Of a stretch of 43,006 bases of DNA, positions 7,235 through 14,875 are shown piece after piece; position 1 is the first letter of the stretch; each line of letters opens with the position of its first letter. Source of the DNA: a virus; IMG/VR virus record IMGVR_UViG_3300005617_000580, positions 1-43,006 of that record; one strand, written 5' to 3'. Both the position numbers and the translations under genes were made by a program. Below the pieces are notes generated by a model, which was not told where the DNA came from, did not search any database, and saw only the letters and a list, made by a program, of their open reading frames with translations.

Positions 7235-8881
7235 TTAATCTGAACCGCAGAAGAAGAAACCCGCCTGTTGAAAAAAGTAACCTGAGTCAGTTCTGCCGAC
7301 GACGTTGCAAGTGTTGACTGACTGCCCGACCGCTTCGAGAACGTTTCCGTCTTCGTTCGCGGCCGCGTCAGCAGAAGAAAGACCGACTGACTCTCCGACT
7401 GATTCACGAACGACGCTTCCGATCGCCGTCGCCGTGCTCGAGCCGGCCGAGGCGGCATTCGAGATCGCTATACCTATAATATCACCGTGAACATCGGAGA
7501 AATTATCCGAGAGAGTCGTCGCCTCGGCGGTCGCGACACCGACGAAGCCGCCGCCTGTCACTCCTGAAGCGTCGCCGACGCCGTTCGTAGTTTCGCTGCC
7601 GCTCTCGTCGCCGACCCCGTCGCCAGACCCGACTCCCGCGCCGGCGCCGACTACTCCGAAAACAGACTGCCCGATCGCGATCGTCGACGCCACGCTCGTC
7701 GCTGACGCAGTCGTCTCTACGTCACACTGCCCGACCGCCGTGCCCGGCCCCGACCCGGCAGACGAACCCGCGGCTAAAACAAAAGATTGCCCGACGCCGG
7801 CCACGTCAGAAGATCCGACAGCAAGACCGTCGGTGCCTTCGAACGCCGTTCCGACACCTGAAGCGGCGCCGACGCCGTCAGACGCCGCGACCGCTTCTGC
7901 GACAGACTGGCCGACTGCAGAAGGATCGGCCGTACTGACGCTCGACCCGGGCGCGCTCGCAAAAGAAGCACCGACCCCGCCGCCTGAACTCAAACCACTC
8001 GAAGCGCCGATCGACTCTGCCGTCGCTTGCCCGACGGAGCTTCCGTCAGAAGTGCCGGCCGCCGAGGCGACGCCGCCGATGAATGACGTTCCGACGCCGG
8101 AAACAGAAGCTGCGCCGATCGACGCGCCGGTCGCGTTATTGATCCCTTGCCCGACGACCGAGTCACTTGCAGCAGCAGTCGCCGCGGCGATACCGAGAAA
8201 CAAAGCCACCCCGACTACGATCGAGGCCCCCAGGCCCGGGGCGTTTCCGTCTCCACTCTTGACGAATCCGATGTTGCCAGAAAATTCTACCCAGGGGTTG
8301 TTCGCCGCCGTGGTACTTGTGTCTTCGGCGAGATCAGTCCCGCTGTCATCGCCGTAACTGAGAGTAATGTTTCGAGACGTGGCGGTCGCTGAGCGAAATC
8401 CCCATTCGATCACCAAGTAATCTCCGTCAGTGGCCGACTGAGAGGTGAGCGAGATCGAAGCGCTTTCTGCGGCGTCCTCGAACTTGCTGTTGGTCAGAGA
8501 CGTGACGAGTTCGTGCCCGACGGACGCGGCGTCGGCGGCGGTCTGAGCCAGCAGCACCGCTCTGTCGGTCCCGTCCGGCTTGATGATTTTTATCGCGAGA
8601 GCAAGTGAGGCGTTGGCCCCGGCGTTGCTCTCTGAACCGCGCATCTGGCCTTTCACAGTGCCAGAAATCGTTTGCCCCGCGAGCGGGCCGATAACGTGAC
8701 GACCCATTGCGCGAGCAGTCGGATTCGTCGTGCCGGTGGCCTCCGTTTTGGAGGTCATCGTGCTCGCGATTTTAGTGAGAACACCCGCCTGCGTGACGGG
8801 ATTTATTTGCGCGCCGAAGTTCCACGTAGACGGGGTGACCGACGCGGAGCCGGTCGACGGCAAATAAATGCGGGTCGCCAT
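7235..8881 (-). CDS. Ala/Gly/Ser/Val repeat virion protein, 548 aa
   Basis: Residues 1-205 are a beta-sandwich-like domain typical of phage decoration or fibre proteins (MATRIYLPSTGSASVTPSTW). Residues about 215-500 are low-complexity repeats with a period near 12-20 residues built on VGQSV, GVGTSF and GVGxS patterns, rich in Ala, Gly, Ser and Val. The last 25 residues are aromatic and Cys-containing (GYFFQQAGFFFCGSD). The repeat DNA shows many related 'GCCGACxxCG' units and is a likely site of length variation. The repeats might form a fibrous shaft or a sticky surface layer. It sits among small decoration-type genes, with no strong SD in front. Confidence 0.65.
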   Translation of the reverse strand: MATRIYLPSTGSASVTPSTWNFGAQINPVTQAGVLTKIASTMTSKTEATGTTNPTARAMGRHVIGPLAGQTISGTVKGQMRGSESNAGANASLALAIKIIKPDGTDRAVLLAQTAADAASVGHELVTSLTNSKFEDAAESASISLTSQSATDGDYLVIEWGFRSATATSRNITLSYGDDSGTDLAEDTSTTAANNPWVEFSGNIGFVKSGDGNAPGLGASIVVGVALFLGIAAATAAASDSVVGQGINNATGASIGAASVSGVGTSFIGGVASAAGTSDGSSVGQATAESIGASSGLSSGGGVGASFASAPGSSVSTADPSAVGQSVAEAVAASDGVGAASGVGTAFEGTDGLAVGSSDVAGVGQSFVLAAGSSAGSGPGTAVGQCDVETTASATSVASTIAIGQSVFGVVGAGAGVGSGDGVGDESGSETTNGVGDASGVTGGGFVGVATAEATTLSDNFSDVHGDIIGIAISNAASAGSSTATAIGSVVRESVGESVGLSSADAAANEDGNVLEAVGQSVNTCNVVGRTDSGYFFQQAGFFFCGSD

Positions 8882-8895
8882 TTGAAACTCTTGTT

Positions 8896-9327
8896 TTAAT
8901 CCTCAGTAACTGTCGAAGCCGTGGTCAGACGCGGGATCACTCCGTTAGACACGACGATGTTCGGAGTCACGGTGCCGGAGTAAAGAATCTTGCCGCTGCC
9001 GCTCGTCGCGGTACCCACGCAGAAGTGCGTGACGGTCCCGCCCGCCCCTGCAGTCATCTGGCCGAAGTCGATGTTCGCCGCAGGTGAGACGCTGTTGTTC
9101 GTCACGGTCCAGCCGCCCGAGGTCCGAGCTATCGTGATTCGAGCGTACCCGGTGTAAGAAATCTCGTTCGTGGTTTGATCACCGCCCTCGCCCGGATCCG
9201 CCGTGTGAAGACTGACGAACAAATTCGTGAGCGGGCTCGACGCCGCGTTGTCCGCGATGTTGGCGATCGCTGTCGCATTAAAGATCAGCTTGAGTAAATC
9301 ATTCTCGAACGTGTTTCCCTTGCTCAT
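8896..9327 (-). CDS. small virion protein, 143 aa (SLHTADPGE family)
   Basis: Contains the recurrent phage signature TNLFVSLHTADPGEGGDQ followed by TNEISYTGYARITIAR (residues about 34-70), found in many phage proteins annotated as tail-fibre-associated or decoration proteins. The rest is beta-rich. ATG start with GAGGAGCG about 7 bases upstream. It is co-oriented with the 158-aa and 548-aa genes and is probably part of the same fibre or decoration block. The signature itself has no assigned enzymatic role. Confidence 0.6.
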   Translation of the reverse strand: MSKGNTFENDLLKLIFNATAIANIADNAASSPLTNLFVSLHTADPGEGGDQTTNEISYTGYARITIARTSGGWTVTNNSVSPAANIDFGQMTAGAGGTVTHFCVGTATSGSGKILYSGTVTPNIVVSNGVIPRLTTASTVTED

Positions 9328-9343
9328 TTGCGCTCCTCTTCAT

Positions 9344-9820
9344 TCAATACCCCGTCAATACGCCACGTACGTACCACTTCATCGTCTCTGCGTTGTAGAT
9401 TGCAGAGATAAACGAATGACTCGACAGCCCGGCTGAGATTACCGCCGCCGTAATTTCTGCCCCGAAAGCGAACGCCGTCCCGAAGGACAGCGTCTTGGCC
9501 GACGTGGCGTTCTGAATTATCTCCCACGTGCACACCTGCCCGTTCGTGGGGTTCGTAGGATTCGCCAACTCGACGTCGGCGGTGAGCGGGCCCACGCAGA
9601 ACTGATTCCCGAGACTCGCGTCGGTGGCAACGATACTCCCGTCGTCGACTAGCGCGACGACCGGTTCCGCGATCCTGTGCGACTCCACCTCCCACTTGCT
9701 GCCTCGAACGTACACTCGATTCCCGGCGGACGTGCCGCTAAGAATATGCACGTCGTCGGGCTGCCCGAGCTCGGGAAGAGTCGGGCCGGCGGTGACGTTG
9801 ATCGCTCTGGTGGTGGGCAC
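9344..9820 (-). CDS. virion protein sharing N-terminus with the SGNH protein, 158 aa
   Basis: The first 45 residues (PTTRAINVTAGPTLPELGQ, then PDDVHILSGTSAGNRVYVRG) align almost residue by residue with the start of the SGNH protein at 5888-7216, and DNA identity is visible over roughly 130 bases. The remainder is a beta domain ending WYVRGVLTGY. Two proteins with one anchoring module suggest that both attach to the same virion site, for example one as spacer and one as enzyme. No family name could be assigned. Confidence 0.6.
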   Translation of the reverse strand: MPTTRAINVTAGPTLPELGQPDDVHILSGTSAGNRVYVRGSKWEVESHRIAEPVVALVDDGSIVATDASLGNQFCVGPLTADVELANPTNPTNGQVCTWEIIQNATSAKTLSFGTAFAFGAEITAAVISAGLSSHSFISAIYNAETMKWYVRGVLTGY

Positions 9821-9825
9821 GGCGT

Positions 9826-10260
9826 TTACAGGCCGAAGATAGTCTTCAAGCTCGACTCGGCCGCCCGATTGTTGTCGGCGAACGGGCCGCCGGTGGAGGG
9901 CCGCTGAGCCAAGGCCGCCGTCAGATCACCTAGGTCGCCCGGTCGCAGCGTGTTGGTGATTCGCTTGCACACGATCGTGCCCGCCGTGACCCCGTTGCCG
10001 TTCACCGCGGAGCCGGCCACGAAGTCGTTCATCGTGAACGTGTCGGCGTCAGGCACGGTCGCAACGAATCGCAGACCGTTCAAGTTGGTGTTGCCGGTGA
10101 CGCCCGAAATCAGCAAGACGTCTCCGACCTGCAACCCGTGAGCGGCCGCGGTGACTACCGAGGGCGAAGCGTTGGTGGCGTCCGTGATGGTCGGGCCTGT
10201 CACTGCCGCCATCGCGCTGATCAACGTCCTGACGTCGGCGGTGGTGAGAACTTTAGACAT
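9826..10260 (-). CDS. virion protein with E1-FCCH-like module, 144 aa
   Basis: Residues about 38-75 (AAHGLQVGDVLLISGVTG, then NTNLNGLRFVATVPDADTF) repeat the beta module seen in the 209-aa protein at 5246-5875. An N-terminal helix (TTADVRTLISAMAAV) and a C-terminal helix-rich tail (DLGDLTAALAQRPSTGG) flank it. It starts at ATG 10258-10260 with a purine-rich GAGGAGACGAAG upstream. A decoration or fibre role is inferred from its neighbours. Confidence 0.55.
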   Translation of the reverse strand: MSKVLTTADVRTLISAMAAVTGPTITDATNASPSVVTAAAHGLQVGDVLLISGVTGNTNLNGLRFVATVPDADTFTMNDFVAGSAVNGNGVTAGTIVCKRITNTLRPGDLGDLTAALAQRPSTGGPFADNNRAAESSLKTIFGL

Positions 10261-10290
10261 TTTTCTTCGTCTCCTCTTGAAACAGTTTTA

Positions 10291-10331
10291 GCGCGAGACC
10301 TGAGACCCCTGCAGAGTCTCGGGCCTCGCGC
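10291..10331 (-). terminator. long hairpin downstream of the 124-aa gene
   Basis: Two 16-base arms (10291-10306 and 10316-10331) pair in the leftward transcript with one G-U pair and one C-A mismatch, closing a 9-base loop. The outer GCGCGAG/CTCGCGC is perfect. TAAAA follows rather than a U-tract. It can act as a weak terminator or 3'-end stabiliser between the capsid block and the fibre block. Confidence 0.5.
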
Positions 10332-10355
10332 GAGGTTGTTGATTCCGAGTCGAGC

Positions 10356-10730
10356 TTAGTACTCGACCCAGGCCTGATAGGTGACCGACTTGGAGCTGCC
10401 GGTGATCTCGGTCAAGTTCAGCCGAAGCACCGCGCTGGTGACGCCGAATCGCAGGTTCGGGAAGTCTTTCTTGGTGACGGTGAACCGACGAGGCGCCGAG
10501 CTGACGATCTGTCCCGACACGGAGAAAGCGGGCCCGGGAAAGATGTCGGTGTTGTAGGTCGTGGTGGCGTTGTCCGAATCTTCGAACACGAAACGGGCGG
10601 TGTCGCCGCTGTTCATCGCCAGCACTTCGAGAACGAGAGTCCAGTCGCCCGCGATGCCGCTGATGTCGACGTCGGCGCCGAGAAATTGCGCGGTCTTGGT
10701 GGTCTTCGCCTGAATCGCCAGGTTGGTCAT
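10356..10730 (-). CDS. small structural protein, 124 aa, unknown
   Basis: Beta-rich protein beginning MTNLAIQAKTTKTAQFLG, with GDWTLVLEVLAMNSGDTARF in the middle and a C-terminal SVTYQAWVEY. It looks like a compact jelly-roll-type decoration or head-stabilising protein. It lies two genes after the major capsid protein, where capsid decoration proteins are usually encoded. Start ATG at 10728-10730, with GAGGAGAACG just upstream. No family recognised. Confidence 0.55.
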   Translation of the reverse strand: MTNLAIQAKTTKTAQFLGADVDISGIAGDWTLVLEVLAMNSGDTARFVFEDSDNATTTYNTDIFPGPAFSVSGQIVSSAPRRFTVTKKDFPNLRFGVTSAVLRLNLTEITGSSKSVTYQAWVEY

Positions 10731-10773
10731 GTGAATCGTTCTCCTCTTCCCGAAATGAATTCCGTTTTCGCTG

Positions 10774-11208
10774 CTAATCGCTGAGCAGCCCCGTGGACTG
10801 GGCCAGCTTGCTCGCCTCGCGAGCCGCGTCGCCGACAGTCTGAACGAACTGCATCTTCTTCTTGATCTCTGCGCGTTGAATCTCTCCGGCGCGCTGATTG
10901 TTCAAGCTGACGAACTGATCGATCTCTTGCTCGGTCGACAGACGGTGAGTCTGCTCGACCAGCTTCTGGCCCGCCAACTCGACGGTCGCCTCGGATATGA
11001 ACCCGGCCCGAGTCCCTCGGTCGTTGTGCAACAGCGAAGTGATGAAGACGACGTTGTTGTCGATCCTCGCCCCGCTGTCGGCCTCGGTGATGTTGTCTTC
11101 CGACCATCGCGGCTGATTCTCCGCGGCGTCACCTTTCACCAAGCTTGCCACGATGCTGGCTCGCTCGCGCTTCACGTCTTTCCAAAACTTTGCTTGCTGA
11201 ACTGCCAT
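10774..11208 (-). CDS. capsid-region protein, 144 aa, unknown
   Basis: Mixed helix and strand protein starting MAVQQAKFWKDVKRERASIV, with a highly helical C-terminal third (AEIKKKMQFVQTVGDAARE). GGAGAAGAGCAAC precedes the ATG. It directly follows the major capsid gene behind a 10-bp hairpin, so it is expressed in the same leftward transcript at a probably reduced level. A head completion or accessory role is possible; nothing diagnostic is present. Confidence 0.5.
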   Translation of the reverse strand: MAVQQAKFWKDVKRERASIVASLVKGDAAENQPRWSEDNITEADSGARIDNNVVFITSLLHNDRGTRAGFISEATVELAGQKLVEQTHRLSTEQEIDQFVSLNNQRAGEIQRAEIKKKMQFVQTVGDAAREASKLAQSTGLLSD

Positions 11209-11242
11209 GTTGCTCTTCTCCTATTGTTGACTAGTTGCTTCG

Positions 11243-11269
11243 AGAGGCCCGGATAGTGACCGAGCCTCT
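11243..11269 (-). terminator. attenuator hairpin after the major capsid gene
   Basis: A 10-bp stem (AGAGGCUCGG with CCGGGCCUCU, one U-G pair) closes a 7-base loop in the leftward RNA, 34 bases past the capsid stop. No U-tract follows. Such structures after capsid genes commonly cut readthrough or protect the upstream mRNA, which would explain high capsid output. Confidence 0.55.
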
Positions 11270-11303
11270 TGAGAGCCGAGGGGGAGCGATTGATCAGCCT
11301 GGT

Positions 11304-12215
11304 TTAGCTGAGCACTCGAACGCCGTTGATGTGACGAAGTACCGCGACGCCGTACAACATGTCCAGCGTGAACTGCTGCGACAGAGTGTTGGGCTGGTAG
11401 CTCATCACGATGCGATACCCGAAGCTGCCGAGCTCGGCGTACTCTGCGACGGCGCCGGTGCCCGGCATGGGCTGAGGCAGACGACGCATCACCAAAGCGA
11501 GAGCGTTGCGGGTGAAGGCCAGATTGTACGTGGTCGAAGCAGGCTTCGCCACGAACTGGCTGCGGAAAATGTTGAAGTCTTTCAGCTTGCCGAGCGCGCC
11601 GGTCGCGATCGCCGCGCCGCTGCCGAGCTTGTCGGCCTCGGTGAAGCGAGGAATCTGGCGAACGTCGGTGTACGCCTGGCTGGACAGGATCAAGTGCCGA
11701 GCCTCGTTCGGAGGAACTTTCGCGTCGAACAGCGCCTTCTCGGCCTTGTCGACGGTGTCTTCCGTGATCGTGGTCGCGCTGGCGCCGACATCCGTGTTGA
11801 CCGTCAGGTTGGCGTACAAGTTCAGCAGATCGGTCTCCACACCTTCCGCCAAAGCCACGGCCGCGGGGGTCATGTACTTGTCGAAGATGGAGAAGTCGCC
11901 GCGTGCGGCGCCGGTCAGCGCCTGCAGAACGTCGGGGATGATGAACGTGGACTCCGCGTGCATGTTCAGCACAACCTGCGCATTACCCAGCGAAGGATTC
12001 TGAGCCGAGACCGACCCGCCTTCGGCGAGGTTGTTGCGCGACATCGTCGGAGGAATCGGAATGTTGATGGTGTCGCCCGCCTGTGCAAGCGCCGGCTCGT
12101 AGTCCCGATTGACCAGATTGCCCATCACCAGATTGCCCATCGTGGCGGGCATGCTCTGAGCGGCGACCAACTTAACGATCGCCTGCGCCGCGTTCGCGGA
12201 GGTAATTGCAGCCAT
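11304..12215 (-). CDS. major capsid protein, 303 aa
   Basis: HK97-fold-type capsid protein of the P22-coat-like or related short class. The N-terminal segment (residues about 37-62) reads YEPALAQAGDTINIPIPPTM. Then comes SRNNLAEGGSVSAQNPSLGN, followed by VVLNMHAESTFIIPD, the E-loop and P-domain pattern seen in these coats. The A-domain region carries HLILSSQAYTDVRQIPRF, and the C-terminus FTLDMLYGVAVLRHINGVRVL is the usual final strand motif. It follows the scaffold gene and is bordered by hairpins on the 3' side. ATG preceded by GAGGAGAGGACAC. Confidence 0.88.
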   Translation of the reverse strand: MAAITSANAAQAIVKLVAAQSMPATMGNLVMGNLVNRDYEPALAQAGDTINIPIPPTMSRNNLAEGGSVSAQNPSLGNAQVVLNMHAESTFIIPDVLQALTGAARGDFSIFDKYMTPAAVALAEGVETDLLNLYANLTVNTDVGASATTITEDTVDKAEKALFDAKVPPNEARHLILSSQAYTDVRQIPRFTEADKLGSGAAIATGALGKLKDFNIFRSQFVAKPASTTYNLAFTRNALALVMRRLPQPMPGTGAVAEYAELGSFGYRIVMSYQPNTLSQQFTLDMLYGVAVLRHINGVRVLS

Positions 12216-12261
12216 GTTATGTGTCCTCTCCTCTGACGCTCTCGGCGTCTCTCGAAATTCG

Positions 12262-12999
12262 TTACGGCGTCGGCAAGGCGGCTACGATCGCCGCGGCCGC
12301 GCGTTGCTGATCTTCCTTCGACATACCCGGCTTGATGCTGTCCGTCGAGAAGGCCGACCCGCCCGGTTTATTCGTCTGTCCCGGCGCCCCGGCTCCGCCT
12401 TTGCCCTGAGCGGCAAGCAGGTGAGCCTTTCGCTCCGGAATGTAGCTCTTCACGAAGTCTTTCAGCGGCAAACCTTCCGCGATCAGACTCTCGCCGGCGT
12501 CATCCCACTGAATCTTCGACAGCAGCAGGTTGAAGGCGTCGTCGGCGGCGTCGGCGTTCGCAAAATTGAAATCGCTCAGCGCGGCCCGAAGCTGGCTGGA
12601 CTTGTCAGTGTCCTTGGCTTTCTGCTCGGCCGCCGTGCGCGCGTCGTTCGACTCTTTGATCTGCGCGCCCTGAGTCTCGACGAGCTTCGCGAGTCGCTTG
12701 AGCTCGGCGTTCAGCTGAGGATCGCCCTCGGCGGGCTTGTTCTTTTTCTCACCTGGCTGTTCGGTCTGCTGCTGCTGCAACGTCACGAGATTTTCGGTGA
12801 GCTGCGTCAACTGCGGGCCGATTGCCTCGAAAGGCTTGAGCATCGCCTGAAACTTCGCGGTCTGCTCAGAAGAGAGCTTCGCGACGGCCCCGTTGATGGC
12901 CGCGTTCATTTGTTCCACGGTAACCGAGACTGCTCCGCCACCCCCGGCGCCTTCGCCGGCGGGATCACGCAGAGGTCCGTTCGCAAGAAAATTGCGCAT
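12262..12999 (-). CDS. scaffolding protein, 245 aa
   Basis: Acidic, highly helical protein immediately upstream of the capsid gene, as expected for the internal scaffold that directs procapsid assembly and then leaves. The start is the ATG at 12997-12999 behind AAGGAGA; an in-frame extension to 13116 has no SD and would be Arg/Ser-rich. After a Gly-rich N-terminus, residues about 22-130 form coiled-coil segments (QLTQLTENLVTLQQQQ, then AELKRLAKLVETQGAQIKE). The C-terminal tail has GGAGAPGQTNKPGG followed by a helix ending AAIVAALPTP, which may bind the coat. Confidence 0.78.
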   Translation of the reverse strand: MRNFLANGPLRDPAGEGAGGGGAVSVTVEQMNAAINGAVAKLSSEQTAKFQAMLKPFEAIGPQLTQLTENLVTLQQQQTEQPGEKKNKPAEGDPQLNAELKRLAKLVETQGAQIKESNDARTAAEQKAKDTDKSSQLRAALSDFNFANADAADDAFNLLLSKIQWDDAGESLIAEGLPLKDFVKSYIPERKAHLLAAQGKGGAGAPGQTNKPGGSAFSTDSIKPGMSKEDQQRAAAAIVAALPTP

Positions 13000-13025
13000 G
13001 CAGTTGATTCTCCTTGAATCTGATG

Positions 13026-13092
13026 GTCTGCAGGAGAGCAGACCCGCCTCGCGCTGACCCGGCGAGCGGGGGTTCGAAGACGAGTTTCGTCT
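13026..13092 (-). promoter_or_regulatory. three tandem hairpins upstream of the scaffold gene
   Basis: The 103-base gap between the 105-aa gene and the scaffold gene holds three adjacent stems: AGACGA/TCGTCT (78-83 and 87-92 of the 13000s), a bulged CCCGC-TCGC/GCGA-GCGGG stem (13043-13070), and a perfect GTCTGC/GCAGAC stem (13026-13043). They lie in the leader of the scaffold-capsid mRNA and may mark RNA processing or partial termination that separates capsid expression from upstream genes. Confidence 0.5.
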
Positions 13093-13102
13093 CGGCTTCT
13101 GA

Positions 13103-13420
13103 CTACAGTCTATCACCCGAGCCAGGAGCCTCGGCAGACTTCTCGGGAATACTTACGAGAACCTCCTCGGGCCTGCTCGGACGAGAAGGCGACGCGTCGG
13201 GGCGCCCGCACAAGCGGCGCTTGGCGACCAGACAGCCGAGATGACGCGTCGACTTGACCCAGCCTCGGAAAGTCGGCGACTCCGCGAGCGCCACGACCGT
13301 CGAGACGGCGAACACGATCGTCGCCGCGGAATCGAGACTCATCCCTCGACGCTGTTCGATCTCGTCTTGTGCTAGCGTCGGCGACGCGCACAAGATTAGA
13401 GCAAGAATTACGTTCTTCAT
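13103..13420 (-). CDS. small exported / membrane protein, 105 aa
   Basis: Starts at ATG 13418-13420, overlapping the stop of the SPFH-like gene by one base (TGATG). Residues 1-18 (MKNVILALILCASPTLAQ) are a Sec-type signal peptide with an AQ-D cleavage site. Residues 29-47 (LDSAATIVFAVSTVVALAE) form a membrane segment. The C-terminal half is Arg/Pro/Ser-rich. A longer ORF upstream in this frame is only a shadow of the SPFH gene. Could be a lysis accessory, superinfection or membrane-remodelling factor; nothing diagnostic. Confidence 0.55.
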   Translation of the reverse strand: MKNVILALILCASPTLAQDEIEQRRGMSLDSAATIVFAVSTVVALAESPTFRGWVKSTRHLGCLVAKRRLCGRPDASPSRPSRPEEVLVSIPEKSAEAPGSGDRL

Positions 13421-14097
13421 CAGTGAACTCCCATGATCTTCAGCGAGCGAGATTGAGTGAACTCGATGATTTGCGCGTACCCGACTTCGACGCCGTACTT
13501 CCTCATTCGTCGTCGCATCGCGCTGGCGAGCTGACGAGACGTCGACGCCGCCCGCTTCTCGGTCTTCGCTTCGTCTTCCACGCCCTCTTCGTCCTCTTCG
13601 TTCACCACTTGGGTGAGCTGCTCCCAAGTTCTCGTCTCGACGAAGCGAGCGAGCACGCCGTGGGCCATCAGCAGCATCGCGGCGTTGCCGCCTTCGAGCT
13701 TCAGCAAGAATTTCTTCGGGTCCAGCACGACGTTCACGAACAGCGCGCTCACCACCACGCTCTTGCCGTCGGCGGTGGTCAGCGACTGCGGGCCGATGGT
13801 GAGAGGCTCGTCCACCGCGTTGACGGTGATCACTGAGTCGATGAAGAACGGAATGGCGAGCACCCAGCCCGGGAACTTCTCGCCCTTCCATCGGCAGAGA
13901 CGCGCCCACAGCTGCCTCCGCTTCAGAGGCAACGGAGGAGGCTGCGCGATCTTCGGCTCGGGAGCCGACCAGGGTGTCGCGTACCGGTGAAAGCTCCCGA
14001 AGCGGAGCACGATACCTTTCTCGTACTGATTGACGACATGTGAGAACTGAAAGAACTGAATGCACTGGATGAGAAAGTCGATCAGTTTGTCGAACAT
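13420..14097 (-). CDS. SPFH / stomatin-like membrane protein, 225 aa
   Basis: Recognisable SPFH (band 7) features: a hydrophobic N-terminus (residues 1-20), then VNQYEKGIVLRFGSFH (residues about 22-37), PGWVLAIPFFIDSVITVNAV (about 76-95), and the hallmark SLTTADGKSVVVSALFV with VVLDPKKFLLKLEG (about 104-134). SPFH proteins form membrane rings or cages around proteases such as FtsH. The normally continuous start of the domain is interrupted by a Pro/Arg-rich insert (residues about 40-72), and the acidic linker EEDEEGVEDE splits the later helices. The start is the ATG at 14095-14097 after the preceding stop; SD is weak. Why a capsid operon carries this gene is unknown. Confidence 0.7.
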   Translation of the reverse strand: MFDKLIDFLIQCIQFFQFSHVVNQYEKGIVLRFGSFHRYATPWSAPEPKIAQPPPLPLKRRQLWARLCRWKGEKFPGWVLAIPFFIDSVITVNAVDEPLTIGPQSLTTADGKSVVVSALFVNVVLDPKKFLLKLEGGNAAMLLMAHGVLARFVETRTWEQLTQVVNEEDEEGVEDEAKTEKRAASTSRQLASAMRRRMRKYGVEVGYAQIIEFTQSRSLKIMGVH

Positions 14098-14099
14098 GT

Positions 14100-14564
14100 T
14101 TAGTTGCCGTAAGGCCCGCGATTCCCGTAAGGCCCGGGCTTGTTGTCGTCGGTGTACTTCCCAATCTGAATAGGACGAGCCTTCGTGCCCCGCCACCCCG
14201 GGACTATCGAATCGGTTCTACCGCGCGCCTTGGCGTCTTCGTACTTGACAATGAATTCTTCTCGTTTCAGCCTGTGGTATGTCGACGCTTCGTTGTGCAT
14301 CTGAGCCAGGCTGAAGTGTTTCACGTCGTCGGTGTTCTTGACCCAGCGAGCCATTCTATTGTGTTTGTCGGCCGCCCGATCGTGCCAGTCTTGCGCAATG
14401 CCGTGTTCGCTTTCAGCGGCGCCGTACCCAGAAGGAGTGTCTCGCTCTAACGCCTGTTTTTCACGTTCGTGAGCTTCTTTCGTCGCCTTGATTGCGCGAG
14501 CCGATTCTTTCGAGGTCACGCCCGCAGAAGCAAAGCGCCCTAGCTCGTCATGATTCTCGTTCAT
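14100..14564 (-). CDS. head-region protein with N-terminal GRFAS motif, 154 aa
   Basis: Starts at the ATG 14562-14564, overlapping the stop of the upstream membrane gene (ATGA) with GGGAGAGCAAG in front; an in-frame extension to 14852 is a shadow of that gene. The N-terminus NENHDELGRFASAG is the 'HDExGRFASG' motif that opens or ends many phage head-associated proteins. A highly charged helical body follows (SARAIKATKEAHEREKQALE). The C-terminus repeats GPYGN twice (PGPYGNRGPYGN). The protein is probably packaged in or attached to the procapsid, but no family could be fixed. Confidence 0.55.
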   Translation of the reverse strand: MNENHDELGRFASAGVTSKESARAIKATKEAHEREKQALERDTPSGYGAAESEHGIAQDWHDRAADKHNRMARWVKNTDDVKHFSLAQMHNEASTYHRLKREEFIVKYEDAKARGRTDSIVPGWRGTKARPIQIGKYTDDNKPGPYGNRGPYGN

Positions 14565-14866
14565 CTTGCTCTCCCTTTCTCGAACAATCGTTCTCCTCGA
14601 TCCGACACCCGCTTCCATTGTACAACGTCGAACCGACCAAGTCCAGCGACGCATTCTATCGCAGGCGGCCAACCGGTGGGAGGGCAGCCATGCAGCTGAC
14701 GAAACATGACGTCCATCTCGTGATACAAATCGTCGAACTTGTCTTGGTCGAAGTTTGTCGTCCTCGCGCGAGCCGTCATCACCGTGACTAGGAGCAAAGC
14801 GACGATCATCAGCAGGCAGGCGGCCTTCATCTTGCGGCCGTAGTTTTCGCATTCTCGAAGCATCAT
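14561..14866 (-). CDS. single-pass membrane protein, 101 aa
   Basis: A double ATG at 14861-14866 follows AGGAGAAAACG. Residues 14-31 (KAACLLMIVALLLVTVMT) form a membrane anchor or signal segment. The remainder (about 70 residues) contains FDQDKFDDLYHEMDVMFRQL and two Cys residues, and is probably periplasmic or extracytoplasmic. Its stop overlaps the start of the next gene. It belongs to the unusual membrane cluster between portal and scaffold. An i-spanin-like role was considered, but the long coiled coil expected there is absent. Confidence 0.55.
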   Translation of the reverse strand: MMLRECENYGRKMKAACLLMIVALLLVTVMTARARTTNFDQDKFDDLYHEMDVMFRQLHGCPPTGWPPAIECVAGLGRFDVVQWKRVSDRGERLFEKGRAR

Positions 14867-14875
14867 CGTTTTCTC

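Noticed and set aside
13421-14164. Upstream part of the frame that ends in the 105-aa exported protein
   Set aside because: Only the last 105 codons look like protein; the earlier part is a shadow of the SPFH-like gene.
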